A model generated the notes under the pieces. It worked only from the letters and a program-made list of their open reading frames with translations. It had not been told where the DNA came from and searched no databases. Shown in pieces: positions 32,373 to 44,217 of a stretch of DNA of 64,000 nt. Every line of letters begins with the position of its first letter. The stretch's first letter is position 1. The stretch is from the NCBI GenBank assembly GCA_030323885.1, contig CM059198.1, forward strand, positions 55,292,417-55,356,416, read 5' to 3'. Origin of the DNA: Branchipolynoe longqiensis (taxonomy: Eukaryota > Annelida > Polychaeta > Phyllodocida > Polynoidae). The translations under genes were made by a program, and so were the position numbers.

Positions 32373-33309
32373 TTGCTTTTGAAAATTTCATTCTTTCATG
32401 GGACTATGCAGCTTTAAAGAACTATTTAATCTTTCATTGCTTTCTTCGATTAAATGTGATGTTTATGTTAAACTTATCAAGGCCTGATGATGAACAAATA
32501 CACGTATAATTCTCCCTGTCACAAAGTTTTAGGTATTTAGAATAATTTAGTAACGCGAAAGCACAGTGTATAGAGTGGTAATTAAGGGGTTTTATTATTT
32601 TAATGAATCGTAGTGTCTCATAGATATATATTGTCTTGTTCAGTCTATCTCATCATAATTTGTGTCAGCTACCACAACGCTCAACCCTAGTCCTTTAGAT
32701 CTTTCATATGGGAGGGTGTGGTGGCTGAGAAAAGGTGAGACAGCTCCACGCACCATGGGGTTTGGATGCTGTGGAGAAGTGAGCAGCCTAGGCCGGCTCC
32801 ACGTGGTGGTGGCTGTACTTTACACTAGGTGGTGTGGGAGCGTGGGGTTCGATCTCTACCCGTAAGGCAGCACCAGGGGAGAGCATCGGCAGCATGTTGG
32901 TCATATGCTTTCGCGCCCCAAAATATCCATGTTGACTTCAACATGAGGCAATTATGAATGAAACATACAATTTGGCTGTATTTTCTTCAGTCATGCTTTT
33001 TTAAATCTATTTCAATGTTTAAATTACCTTTTGACGAAGGATTCTCCCATTTAGACAACAGATATTCGTAGTAATTTTAATACAGTTTCTCCACTGATTG
33101 AAGTGCGTCACTTTAGTTGAGGGCGAGTGTGGGTGTGTGGCGATTGTGAGGTGGTTGTAGTTGTGGGGGTGGGGTTTGGGTAGGGGCGGGGGCACGCCCA
33201 CCCACTCCTACGCTAAGTTTTGATTTATTTTAAATCGATTAGTCATACGATTAAATACTCTGGAAATTCTCGACTATAAAAAACCATGTAAAGAAGCATT
33301 TAAATAACT
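32373..33309. other. no gene; small family D fragment
   Basis: A family D right end ('catgggactatgcagctttaa') lies at 32395-32416. A B-box-like 'ggggttcgatctctaccc' near 32845 may be another tRNA-derived relic. Nothing else is recognised. Confidence 0.45.
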
Positions 33310-33585
33310 TAAGTGTACACTCATAGTGACTTTATGGTGTTGCCCCACTGGGTGACCTAGCCACCAGCACCGTGACCTGATATCCCACTCATTCACATTA
33401 TCCTGACACTGAGCCAACCAGTACTTGCCCTTTCCTAATAATGCCGAGCACCTGGCTAGGAAGCGACCATTATCAATTTTTAAGTCATTGGTTTGACTCA
33501 ACCAGGGTTCGAACCCGTGGGTTCTAATCCCACGATCTACCAAAACGGGAGACGGGCGCTCAACTCATTCGACCATCCCGTCTAG
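33310..33585 (-). repeat. SINE-A, tail missing
   Basis: Central domain and complete tRNA-like head ('gggttcgaacccgtgggttc') are present. The 3' hairpin tail is absent. Confidence 0.85.
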
Positions 33586-33789
33586 TTAAAAACAAATTGA
33601 TATTTATTATAATATAGCCCATGCATTCGTATTTAAGTGTCATGTTGACCGAGTTGGAGTGAGTGGGTGGTGGGGTGGTGGGGGTGGTCGGGGACTTCCA
33701 GCCACGCCTATGCCAGGACCTTCATGGACACTTTGCCAACATGGACTGGTTCTCGGACTCAGCTCACTATTGGATCTGGTACTGTTTGA

Positions 33790-34030
33790 TTTGATTGTTG
33801 GAGTTTTACGTCCTGGCAACAGCTAATGTCATATCAGGACCGGAACCGACTTGTGACAGTGTGTACTCATGACGATTTTATAGCGCTGCCCCGCTTGGAG
33901 ACCAGGGCGCCGGGCAGCAGTAACATTATCCTGACACTGAGTCAACCCTATCATAATAATGCCCAGTCATTTGTTTGACTCGACCAGGGTTTACACTCGC
34001 GGGTTCAATTCCTACGATCTACCAAAAATG
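33790..34030 (-). repeat. SINE-A with internal deletions
   Basis: Tail intact. Deletions remove parts of the central domain and the 'aggctaggaagcgac' segment. It ends directly at the family D element. Confidence 0.8.
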
Positions 34031-34034
34031 TAAG

Positions 34035-34378
34035 TTAAAGCTGCATAGTCCGATGAAAACATGAACATTTTAAAACCAAAGCAATTACCTAGATTTGATT
34101 CTACATATCTAACTTAAATACTGGTCGACTTATTAAGCATTTGTCGTCCCATAGAAGGGAATATTGAGGTAATTTGATAACTTCAGAAGCATATGGTGTC
34201 TAAGTTTTGGAATGCTTGCCAACATTAATTTTATGTTTCCACTTCAAATATCTGAGAAATTAGCCATTTCAAATAAAAGTTACTTCAAAGTAAAGTAAGG
34301 TAGATTATAACGATCAACCTAATATATTTATCTAAGAAAATTACAGAAACTCAAAACCGTCGGACTATGCAGCTTTAA
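34035..34378. mobile_element. family D MITE, intact reference copy
   Basis: TTAA|agctgcatagtccgatg at left and gtcggactatgcagct|TTAA at right. TTAA target duplication is typical of piggyBac and Kolobok elements. 344 bp, no ORF. Confidence 0.85.
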
Positions 34379-34433
34379 CTTTATGTTATTGACTTAGCGA
34401 AGTTGTTTGTGAATGTGGTGCTTTCATTGGTAA

Positions 34434-34992
34434 GGCTCTGTCACACATCACCGGATTGAGGAACTGGACAGAAACTGGACACTGTCCGGTGAAATACGGC
34501 AATGTGCTGTTTATATACAGTTGGCATCCAGCGTGTTCGTTATCTGTCCAGTGGTGTCCGGTGTGTATGGTGGGAAGTTTTGAACATGCACAAAACTTGT
34601 ACCGGACACAACCGGACTGACGTGTACGGTTGGTGTCCGTTTTAAGTCCGTTTAGTCCATTTTGTTCGGTTCATGTCCGTTACCCGTCCGTTACGTCTCC
34701 GGTTTGCTTCCTGCAGAGTCTGTTGATGGTGTTGCGGGAATTCGGTCAGTATATGTTTCCGGCACATCCGTGACAGTCCGGTACGTGTCCGGTTGATGTT
34801 CGGTCCATCCGTTTGTCATCTGGTTATTGTCCCGTTATCGTCCGGTGGCTATCTGTTCATGTCCGTTTCATGTCCGTTTCATTTCCGTTCGTCCAGCATC
34901 CATTGACAGATTTCGATACATTTTGATACCGAACACCACCGGACTACACAATTCTTTGTCCGGTTTATGTCCGGTAAGGTGTGACAGGCGCT
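34434..34992. mobile_element. family Q foldback (TAA-flanked, GTCCGG repeats)
   Basis: Left 'ggctctgtcacacatcaccg' and right 'ggtaaggtgtgacaggcgct', each flanked by TAA (34431-34433, 34993-34995). The interior is a dense set of 'gtccgttt' and 'tgtccggt' units in one half with complements in the other. Same terminal core (CTGTCACAC) and 3-bp target type as family H. Confidence 0.7.
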
Positions 34993-35104
34993 TAACTAAC
35001 GCGGGGCAGCGTTATACAATCGTCATATATTACATGTGCCACCACCACCACATTGAAGGTGAGCGGAAAACCACCGTTGGACACGGTTCCTAGCAAGAGG
35101 AAAG

Positions 35105-35162
35105 CAGAGAGTGACCGGATCACGGGGCCGGGGGGGGGGGGGGAGCGGGGGGGGGGGGGGGC
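35105..35162. repeat. G-rich tract
   Basis: Two runs of eleven or more G separated by a few bases. Confidence 0.8.
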
Positions 35163-35244
35163 AGTGAATCAGAGGGTGTTGGTAGGCGAGAGGCGTCCAG
35201 AGACGTGACCATTCTTTATTTAATATCTACATAATACATTGTAT

Positions 35245-37392
35245 AGTACACCTAAACATATATATGCACATACACATCACCCACACACCCATATACCCAC
35301 ACACCCACAAACACACCTACAAACACCTACACACCTACATACGCCTACATACACCTACACACACCTACATACACCTACATACACCTACAAACACCTACAC
35401 ACACATACACATGCCTACAAACACCTACATACACCTACATACACCTACATACACCTACATACACCTACATACACCTACATACACCTACATACACCTACAT
35501 ACACCTACAAACCTACACAAACCTACACACACCTACAAACACCTACACTCACCTACACACCTACAAACACCTACACACACCTACATACACCTACACACAC
35601 CTACATACACCTACATACACCTACATACACCTACATACATCTACACACACCTACAAACACCTACACACACCTACACACCTACATACACCTACATACACCT
35701 ACACACACCTACATACACCTACACACCTACATAGACCTACACACACCTACAAACGCCACACACCTACATATACCTACACACCTAGAAACGCCACACACCT
35801 ACATATACCTACACACCTAGAAACGCCACACACCTACATATACCTACACACCTAGAAACGCCACACACCTACATACACACACACTACACCTACACCTACA
35901 TACCTACACCTAACACACCTACATATACAACCTATAAACCTACACACACACTTACATACACCTACACACCTACAGACACCTACACAACACCTACAAACAC
36001 CCCTAGACCACATACACACCTACATATACCTACACACCTAGAAACGCCACACACCTACATATACCTACAAACACCTACACACACCTACACACCTACATAC
36101 ACCTACATCACCTACAAACACCTACACACACCTACACACACCTACACACACCTACATACACCTACACACACCTACATACACCTACAAACACCTACACACA
36201 CGTACATACACATACATACACCTACAAACACCTGCATACACCCGCATACACCTACATACACACATACACACACCTACATACACACCTACACATACACACA
36301 CCTACATACACACACCTATATATACCTACAAACACCTACACACCTACACACCTACATAACCTACATCACCTACAAATACCTACACACATACATACACGTA
36401 CATACACCTACACACCTGCATGCACCCACATACACCTACATACACCTACATACACACATACACACCTACATACACACATACACACATACATACACACATA
36501 CATATACCTACACACACCTACACACTTACATACACCTACATCACCTACAAACACCTAGACACACGTACATACACCTACACACCTACAAACACCTGCATAC
36601 ACCCGCATACACATACATACACCTACATACACATACACACACCTACATACACACCTACACACATACACACCTACATACACACACCTACATATACCTACAA
36701 ACACCTACACACCTACATCATCTACAAACACCTACACACACGTACATACCCCTACATACACCTACAAACACCTGCATACACCCGCATACACCTACATACA
36801 CACATACACACACCTACATACACACCTACACACATACACACACCTACATACACACATACATATACCTACAAACACCTACACACCTACACACACCTACATA
36901 CACCTACATCACCTACAAACACCTAGACATACGTACATACACCTACATACACCTACAAACACCTGCATACACCCGCATACACACATACCATACACACACT
37001 ACATACACACCTACACCTACCACACCTACATACACACTACATATACTACAAACACCTACACACCTACACACACCTACATCACCTACAAAACCTAGACACA
37101 CTACATACCTACACCTACAAACACCTGCATACACCCCTACACCTACATACCACATACACACATACACTACACAACACACCTACAACACACACTACATACC
37201 TACAAACACCTACACACCTACATCATCTACAAACACCTACACACGTACATACACCTACATACACCTACAAACACCTACAAACACCTGCATACACCCGCAT
37301 ACACCTACATACACCTACATACACACATACACACACCTACATACACACCTACACACACATACATACACATACATACACCCACCTACACACAC
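35245..37392. repeat. 2.1-kb CCTACATACA-type minisatellite
   Basis: Units of 10-12 bp (cacctacatacacctacaca). A longer-range repeat (about 250 bp) is visible from 36230 on, where 'cacctgcatacacccgcat' recurs at about 36231, 36591, 36771, 36961, 37125 and 37286. Thr/Tyr/His/Pro open frames are artefacts. A GC-rich 'ccccgccccacccca' run follows (37400-37506). Confidence 0.92.
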
Positions 37393-37784
37393 CTACGCCC
37401 ACGCACTCACTGACAGGGCCCGCGTCCCGCCACACCCCCGCTCGCGCCCGCCCCACCCAACGCCCCCGCCCCACCCCACGCCCCGCCCCACCCCACGCCC
37501 CCGCCCCAGAACGCACAGCCAAACGTGTACATTTTTAAAATCCAAGTTCCTAATTCTCCCACTCACCCTATCTAGCTTTAGTTACCGCTGTTGAATACGT
37601 CTAACTGCTGGAGAACCCCATGCTTTAGGTAGCCGGTGTAGGACGTTGAAAACACTACCCCGTTGAAAACACTACGGTAGTGTTTTGAACCTTAGTTCAA
37701 AACACTACTGTTAAGTTAAAAACACTACCCTTACGTACACTGAAAACACTACCCAAGTTCAAAACACTGTCATGACACACTGAC

Positions 37785-38700
37785 CCTACTGTGGCGTTTG
37801 AAGTACATATTAGTAGTATATGATGATAGTGCTGCGGCTGATTTAGTATATGCTGATGGTGCTGCGGCATTTGAAGCATGTATTAGTAGTATACGCTGAG
37901 AGCACTGCGGCATGTGCACCACGTATTAGTATACGCTGATGGTGCTGCCATGTTTGAAGCATGTATTGGTAGTATATGCTGATAGGGCTGTGGCATGTGC
38001 ACTACATATTAGTATTCACTGATGGTGCTCCGGCATTTGAAGCATGTATTAGTAGTATACGCTGATAGCACTGCTGCATGTGCACCCCATATCAGTATAC
38101 GATAATGGTGCTGCCATGTTTCAATCATGTATTGGTGGTATACGCTGATAGCTCTGCGGCATGTGCACCACGTATTAGTATACGCTGACGGTGCTGTGGC
38201 ATTTGAAGCACATATTAGTAGTAACTAGTATACGCTGATAGCACTTGGGCGTGTGCACCATGTATTAGTATACGCTGATGATGCTGCGGCATTAGAAGCA
38301 CATATTAGTAGTATATGCTGGTAGTGCTGGGGTGTGTGTACCACGTCTTAGTATACGCTGAGGGTGCTGCCATGTTTGAAGCACCTATTGGTAGTATACA
38401 CTGATACTTGTGATAGCGCTGCAGCGTGTGCACCACGTATTAGTATAAATTGATGGTGCTGCAGCATTTGAAGCACGTATTAGTAGTACATGTATGCTGA
38501 TAGCACTGCAGCGTGTGCACCATGTATTAGTATATGCTGATGGTGCTGCCATGTTTGAAGCATATATTGGTAGGATACGCTGATAGTGCTGTGGCATGTG
38601 CACTACATATTAGTATACGGTGATGGTGCTGCAGTGTTTGAAGCATGTATTAGTAGTATATGCTGATAGCGCTGCGGCGTGTGCACCACATATTAACATC
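37785..38700. repeat. 83-bp dimeric satellite array
   Basis: Alternating ~40-bp (tatacgctgatagcactgcg...gtgcaccacgtattag) and ~43-bp (tatacgctgatggtgctgc...tttgaagcacgtattagtag) monomers, about eleven dimers. A short block recurs at 39040-39170. The same dimer, reverse-complemented, fills the element at 23606-23994. Confidence 0.9.
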
Positions 38701-39177
38701 TTTTAAAATTTGTATTGAGGCTGTATTTATACTGTCCATAGCATATAAGCCCGGGTACTCAGGCTTGTTTTCAATGCTGGCCAGTTGTAGTGTTGGTGTT
38801 ATCTTACCACACAGTAGCTACTGATAAGTTATTTGATTGCCTGCATTTCAGTAGCAGATAGATAATTGGTTGGTATGGTTAGTAGCCTATGTTAGTTTTT
38901 TTTAATTTTCTTGGCATATATATGTATTATTTTATTTTGTTCTACTCTTATTACTAGCCTACTCCTATTTACATAGCCTTGTACGTAGCTGTGTGGTGTG
39001 TTATCTGGCTACTTTTGGCATGGTTACCTTCCATATTAGTATACACTGATCGTGCTGCGGCATTTGAAGCATGTATTAGTAGTATACGCTGATAGCACTG
39101 GGTCGTGTGCACCACATATTAGTATATGCTGATGGTGATGCGGCGTTTGAACCACGTATTAATAGTAGGCTATACGC

Positions 39178-39860
39178 TGCACACTGCCCCATTCTACTGC
39201 ACACTGCCCCACCTTACTGCATTCCTCCCCACCTTACTGCCTACTGCCCCACTGCGCGCAGTACATGTGGACTAATCGGTACAGTGTGGGCCTTGCATGC
39301 GGAAGATCGGTAGTTCGGTTCTCGGGTGAGTCAAACCAATGACTTTAAAATTTATACTTATCGCTTCCTAGCCTGGTACTCGGCATTAATAGGATAGGGC
39401 AAGGACTGGTTGGCTCAGTGTCAGGATAATGTGACTGAGTGGGATATCGGGTCCTGGTCCTGGCAGGCTGGTTTCCCAGTGGGGCAGCACTATAAGTCAC
39501 GATGAGTGTGCAGTCACAAGTCAGTACCCGTCCTGTTGCTAGGACGTAAAACAGCAACCAACAACAACCACTACTGCCCCACCTTACTACATGCTGCCCC
39601 ACCCTACTGCTTACTTCCCCAGACTACTGCACAGTGCCCCACCCTACTGCATTCTTCCCCACCTCACTGCATACAGCCCCACCCTACTGCATACTGCCCC
39701 ACCTTACTGCATATTTCCCCACCCTACTGCATACTGCCTCACCCTACTGTACACTGCCCCATCCTACTGCATTCTTCCCCACACTTCTGCGTATTGCCCC
39801 TCCTTTCTGCATACTGCCCCACCCTACTGCATGTATACTGCCTCACCCTACTACAAATGA
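39178..39860. repeat. ~20-bp minisatellite split by SINE-A
   Basis: Units like ctgcatactgccccacccta occur at 39178-39250 and 39572-39860, separated by the SINE-A at 39255-39571. Confidence 0.85.
39255..39571 (+). repeat. SINE-A inserted in the minisatellite
   Basis: Nearly complete with a tRNA-like head (ggactaatcggtacagtgtg, 'agttcggttctcg') and tail 'gctaggacgtaaaacagcaac'. A short deletion removes 'gatatgaccttagat' from the tail hairpin. Confidence 0.88.
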
Positions 39861-40274
39861 AAATGAATATGCAGCAATTATACACAAACATTTAGAGTAG
39901 TGTTTTGTACTTAAAGGTAGTGTTTTGAACTTAAGGATAGTGTTTTCAGCATGCCACAGTCGTATTTTGAACGTCCCTTCAACTAGGTTGAAAACACTAC
40001 CGTAGTGTTTTGAACCTAGGTTGAAAACACTACCATAGTGTTTTTGTGGGGTAGTGTTTTGAACTTACTACACCAGCCCGATTTACAGAGGGCGTTCCAT
40101 GCCCATGTAAGGAGAATTGAGAGCAGGTCTACCTACATGCTTCTCTTCTTGTGTATATACTTGTTTATAAATATATATATATATCCATGAGTCAACCTGA
40201 CACACAAAAACCAACGCAGACAAGAAGTAGGAGCGTCATGATTGTCCGAGTCGCACCTTCCATTTATTTATACA

Positions 40275-40923
40275 AACATTTCCTCCTGCTCCTCCTGCTT
40301 TTCCTCCTGCTCCTACTGCTCCTTCTCCCGCTCCTCCTGTTCATCCTCCTGCTTCTCCTCCTCCTGCTCCCCCTGCTCCCCCTGCTCCTCCTCCTACTGC
40401 TCCCCCTGCTCCTCCTGCTCCTGCTCCTCCTGCTCCTGCTGCTTCTCCCCCTGCTCCTGCTGCTTCTCCCCCTGCTCCACCTCCTTCACCACCACCCTCC
40501 TCCTTATCCCCCCTCCTCCTCTACCTCCTGCACCCCATCCTCCTCCTCCTTCGCCGCCGCCACCACATGACGCCCTCCTCCTCCACCTCCTCCACTTTCA
40601 CCACCACCTCCACCACCACCTCATTCTCCTCCATCGCCTCCTCCTTTTCCACCTCCTCGTCCACCCCCTTCTCACCCTCCACCACCATCACCTCCTTCTC
40701 CACGCCCTCCTGCTCCATCTCCTCCTGTTCCTTCACTATCTCATCCTCCTCACCACCTCCACCTTACCTCCTTCACCTTTTCATCCTTCCCCTCCTTCTC
40801 CTTCCCCCTCCATTCCTCCCTCTCCGCCTTCCCCCTCCCCCTCCTCCCCCTCCTCCCCCTCCTCATCTGCTCCTCCTCCCCTTCTCCACCACCTCCTTCA
40901 TTTTCCTTTTGTTCCTTTCTTCT

Positions 40924-40958
<35 letters not shown>

Positions 40959-40985
40959 TCTATCTCCTCGTCATTTTCTTCATTT
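40275..40985. repeat. polypyrimidine (CTC/CTG/CTT)n tract
   Basis: CTCCTG-type triplets grade into CCTCC and finally (CTT)n at 40918-40960. Long open frames of Leu/Pro/Ser here are artefacts. Confidence 0.9.
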
Positions 40986-41298
40986 GTTCTTATTCTTGTT
41001 TTTTCCCCCATAATATAAAAAGCAACATACCTTTCACTTTAGCTTTTCTTCTATCTAGACACGTCTATGCCCTCTAGTCTATAGATTCTTTCGTCAGTTC
41101 CTTCGCTCATAGTCACACCCACACACATGCCAATGCAACCACCCTCACCTGTTAAGATAACCTTCATTTATTTAATAAAACTAAGATTCACATTGCTTTT
41201 TTTTTATTGTCAGTAGGGTTCACTTATAATATGGTTATTAGCTTGCGTTCCAGATCTGTATTGTGTGTCTTTAGTTCGAAGTAACTTGTATAAATATG

Positions 41299-41818
41299 TC
41301 GTGGGGGTGATGGAAATGGGAAATAATGCGCCTAGAGCAGGAATTGAACCCACATCTCTTGCATTCCGGGATAGTGTGCTAACCATTACATCACCTAGGC
41401 CCCTTGATGTCATCACCCTACCCACGCCCACTTGTCTATGTGGGTCCTTGTCTGAGAGGTCAGTGCAGACCACCACTCTCGTCTCCCTGGAGTTGTAAAT
41501 CTTTCCAATGGTTTACGTCAACAAGTTGTTTAATGCTTACAGTTACATACATGCAATGCACTTACATACATACACAGGGTAGGTTCAACAACCATACAGG
41601 GCAGAGCTTGTACAAGATCCAGGCCATGGAAACCAGTGTCGTGGGGGGTGATGCAAATGTGAAATATTGCACCTAGAGCGGGAATCGAACCCACATCTCT
41701 TGCATTCTGGGGCAGTGTGCTAACCATTACACTATCTAGGCTCCCTGATGCAATCACCCTACCCACGCCTACCTGTCTATGTGGCTCCCAGCCTGAGAGG
41801 CCAGTACAGACCATCACA
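41299..41818 (-). repeat. SINE-G dimer, locus 2
   Basis: Two minus-strand units (41299-41485 and 41640-41818) with the linker seen at 17045-17179 ('ggtaggttcaacaaccatac', 'tgcttacagttacatacatg'). Period about 340 bp. Confidence 0.8.
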
Positions 41819-41893
41819 AGAACTAGCCAGATTGGGAATTATTTGAAGTTTTATTTATATTCTACAACTTCAACAAGTTGTGCCATAAGGCTA

Positions 41894-42302
41894 ACCAAGC
41901 ATGTACTACAGACGGGCCCGGGGGGATATGATTGAAGTATTCAAATATCTCCATGGTATCTACAAGACAGGCAGCCCCTTTATCAGAGACTCCAAGACTA
42001 GAGAACACTCCCTGAAGCTGAGGAAGTGGTACTCCAGACTGGACCTGCGACACAACTTTTTCGGCTTTAGGGTGGTTGACCTGTGGAATGACTTGCCAGG
42101 GAGTGTTGTATCAGCAGAGTCGGTGAACTGTTTCAAGTCCCGACTGGATGCATACTGGTCAAGCATTACATATATCTTGGAGCCAGTGACAGTTGCTACA
42201 ATCCACCACATCTGAAGAACTGTTTTGATTTCTATTAATTAAGAGTGGCTATCAGGTCAAAGGCATATTCTAGCTGTATCATATTGATTGATTGATTGAT
42301 GA
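41894..42302 (+). mobile_element. LINE 3' end (RT C-terminal tail) with (ATTG)n
   Basis: The open frame through the stop at 42213-42215 reads like the conserved C-terminal tail after the RT domain of CR1/jockey-type elements: RRARGDMIEVFKYLHGIYK, HSLKLRKWYSRLDLRHNFF, FRVVDLWNDLPGSVVSAESV, FKSRLDAYW. A short 3' UTR ends in (attg)n at 42287-42302. The 5' end is truncated near 41890, and the frame is intact over the retained part. Confidence 0.8.
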
Positions 42303-42688
42303 ACACTTTCTGGCTGGCACCTCCCAAAAGGCCCCTCCATTTATTAAAGTAAAGATTCTTGGCAAGTGAAAGCAGACATGTAGGTGTGGGCGTGCACAAG
42401 ACCACATCAGCATGCGAGCCATATTTGGCATGTTAAGGGCAGGTGAGTGGGTGCCCAGGCAGCCCTTAAAAAGTGTGACACGTAAGACATATAGACATAG
42501 CAAAAATACCAAGAAGAACAATGCAGACAAGTAGGACAGGAGGTAGCTAGTAGGGTTAGCGAGTTGCAATCAGTAGAAATAAATAGGCATCTCTAGCACA
42601 TTTAGCATGGAGAATATCATAATGGGGGAGTAACCCAGTGATATGACTGTGGGAGAAATTAGTCGTCAGTCTAAATAATATTTGCAGA
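42303..42688. other. no feature recognised
   Basis: Unique-looking spacer between the LINE end and a SINE-A. Confidence 0.5.
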
Positions 42689-43010
42689 ATGGTTGGTTGG
42701 TTGTTGGAGTGTTTACATCCTTGCAACATCTAAGGTCATATCAGGATGGGTACAGACTTGTGACAGTGCGCACTCATGGTAATTTTATAGTGCTGCCTCA
42801 CTGGGAAATCAGGCCGCCAGCACCATGACCTGATATCCTACTCAGTCACATTATCCTGACATGGAGCTAACCAGTCCTTGCCCTATCCTATTAATGCAGA
42901 GGGCCAGGCTAGAAAGTGACAAGTATAAATTTTTAAGTCATTGGTTTGACTCCGATCTCTCAAAACAGGAGACAGACGCTCAACTCATTCCACCATCCCG
43001 TCTGGTCTGG
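42689..43010 (-). repeat. SINE-A, B box deleted
   Basis: Complete tail and central domain. In the head the B-box region is deleted ('tttgactcc|gatctctcaaaac'), so this copy could not be transcribed from its own promoter. Confidence 0.87.
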
Positions 43011-43246
43011 CCTAGTATCATTAGACTTTGAAGACTCCATGGCTATATTATTAGCCCTGAATATTACACAGAGATGGGAGGAATGAACTTCATAGGTAAC
43101 AACTTGATATAAGGCACACCCGAAAACTTTGAAATTAACTTTAACCGATAGTAGGTCTTGCACTACTTTCCACGTCTATACTATTCCCTAACTTATGTCA
43201 ATGAGGAAGTCATTGTGGTGAATGAGCGAGTGCTCATTCGAGGTCA

Positions 43247-43330
43247 TTGCAGGGCACACTGTCACAAGGCAGTACCCGTCCTGCCTTGTGACCTTAGATG
43301 TTGTTAGGATGTAAAGCCCCAACAAACAGA
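43247..43330 (+). repeat. SINE-A tail fragment
   Basis: 'cactgtcacaaggcagtacc', 'gaccttagatgttgttagga' and an A/C-rich end. Confidence 0.7.
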
Positions 43331-43507
43331 CCATTGTATTGTCTTCTCAACTATGGAGTAGCCCAGCTAGATGTGTGACCTTAGTAAACACTGACGCTGC
43401 TGCTAATGTTCTATGTCAATGTTACTGCCATCTCAGACATATATTAGGCGGAACTAAAAGAACCCTGGAGAGTACCTGCAAGTGAAGTACATGTATTTAA
43501 CTACTGT

Positions 43508-44137
43508 CTTAAAGTTGCATATTCTGATGCTTTTGAGTTTCTATCAATTTCCCGATATGCATATGAGCCTGTCTCAAAAGGGTGATAACTCTTCTTTTTT
43601 TTTGTCCATTGTAACGATTGACACAAAACAGCACAGAAACAGTTACACTGAAAACACAAGGACATTTGCTTCAAATCAATATGTATTCTATTGGGATTAT
43701 GAAACACCATGTAAAAAACAAATCAGTTTATCCTGAGCAAATGCATAGGCAGATAGTATGTTGATCGTTACAATGGACAAAGTTTTGTCCCATATTGCTT
43801 CGCACCTTTTGAGACAGTCTCATATATTAGCTTGATCGTTTTAATCTACCCTACTTTAGTTTGAGGTCACCTTTATTCTAAATGGTCAACTTTTGAGATA
43901 TTTGAAGTGCAAACATGTGAAATTAATTTTGGCAAGCATGCCAAAACTCTGACACCATCTATAGGCTTCTGCAGTAACCGGTTATATTAACATGACTCTG
44001 TGTTCCAATTTAAGTGGTGACAAATGTTTGATAAGTGCACCAGTATCTATGTTAGATATATATGTAGAATCAAATCTAGCATATTGTTTTGGTTTAGAAA
44101 ATTTGATACTTTCATCGGACTATGCAGCTTGAAGAAC
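43508..44137. mobile_element. family D MITE interrupted by family E
   Basis: Opposite orientation to 34035-34378. TTAA|agttgcatattctgatg at left and 'catcggactatgcagct' then TGAA at right. The family E element lies between 'cgatatgcatat' and 'atattagcttgatcg'. Confidence 0.8.
43565..43821. mobile_element. family E MITE, copy 1 (TSD atat)
   Basis: TIRs gagcctgtctcaaaagg and ccttttgagacagtctc, atat on both sides (43561-43564, 43822-43825). 257 bp, non-coding, interior 'aaacaaatcagtttatcc'. Confidence 0.85.
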
Positions 44138-44217
44138 AAACAACGCATCCATTGTCTTGCTGCTAGAACTAATCTAGTTATTTCTGCTGCTAGAACTAAT
44201 CTAGTCACTGTGATCTG

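Larger units (their letters stand above)
37635..40074. mobile_element. 2.4-kb TIR element carrying satellite arrays
   Basis: Ends 'ggtgtaggacgttgaaaaca' and, inverted, 'ggtgtagtaagttcaaaaca', flanked by agcc on both sides (37631-37634, 40075-40078). Each end bears a cluster of 'gttcaaaacactac' units in both orientations. The interior holds an 83-bp dimeric satellite (37785-38700, 39040-39170), a 20-bp minisatellite and an inserted SINE-A. No transposase is encoded. Confidence 0.7.

Noticed and set aside
35239..36926. Open frames of Thr-Tyr-His-Leu-Pro repeats
   Set aside because: Direct translation of the CCTACATACA minisatellite; open in more than one frame.
37785..38700. CRISPR-like array (regular ~40-bp repeats)
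   Set aside because: No unique spacers. The alternation is of two related monomers, which is a satellite.
40151..41018. 258-codon open frame
   Set aside because: Low-complexity triplet tract; composition artefact.
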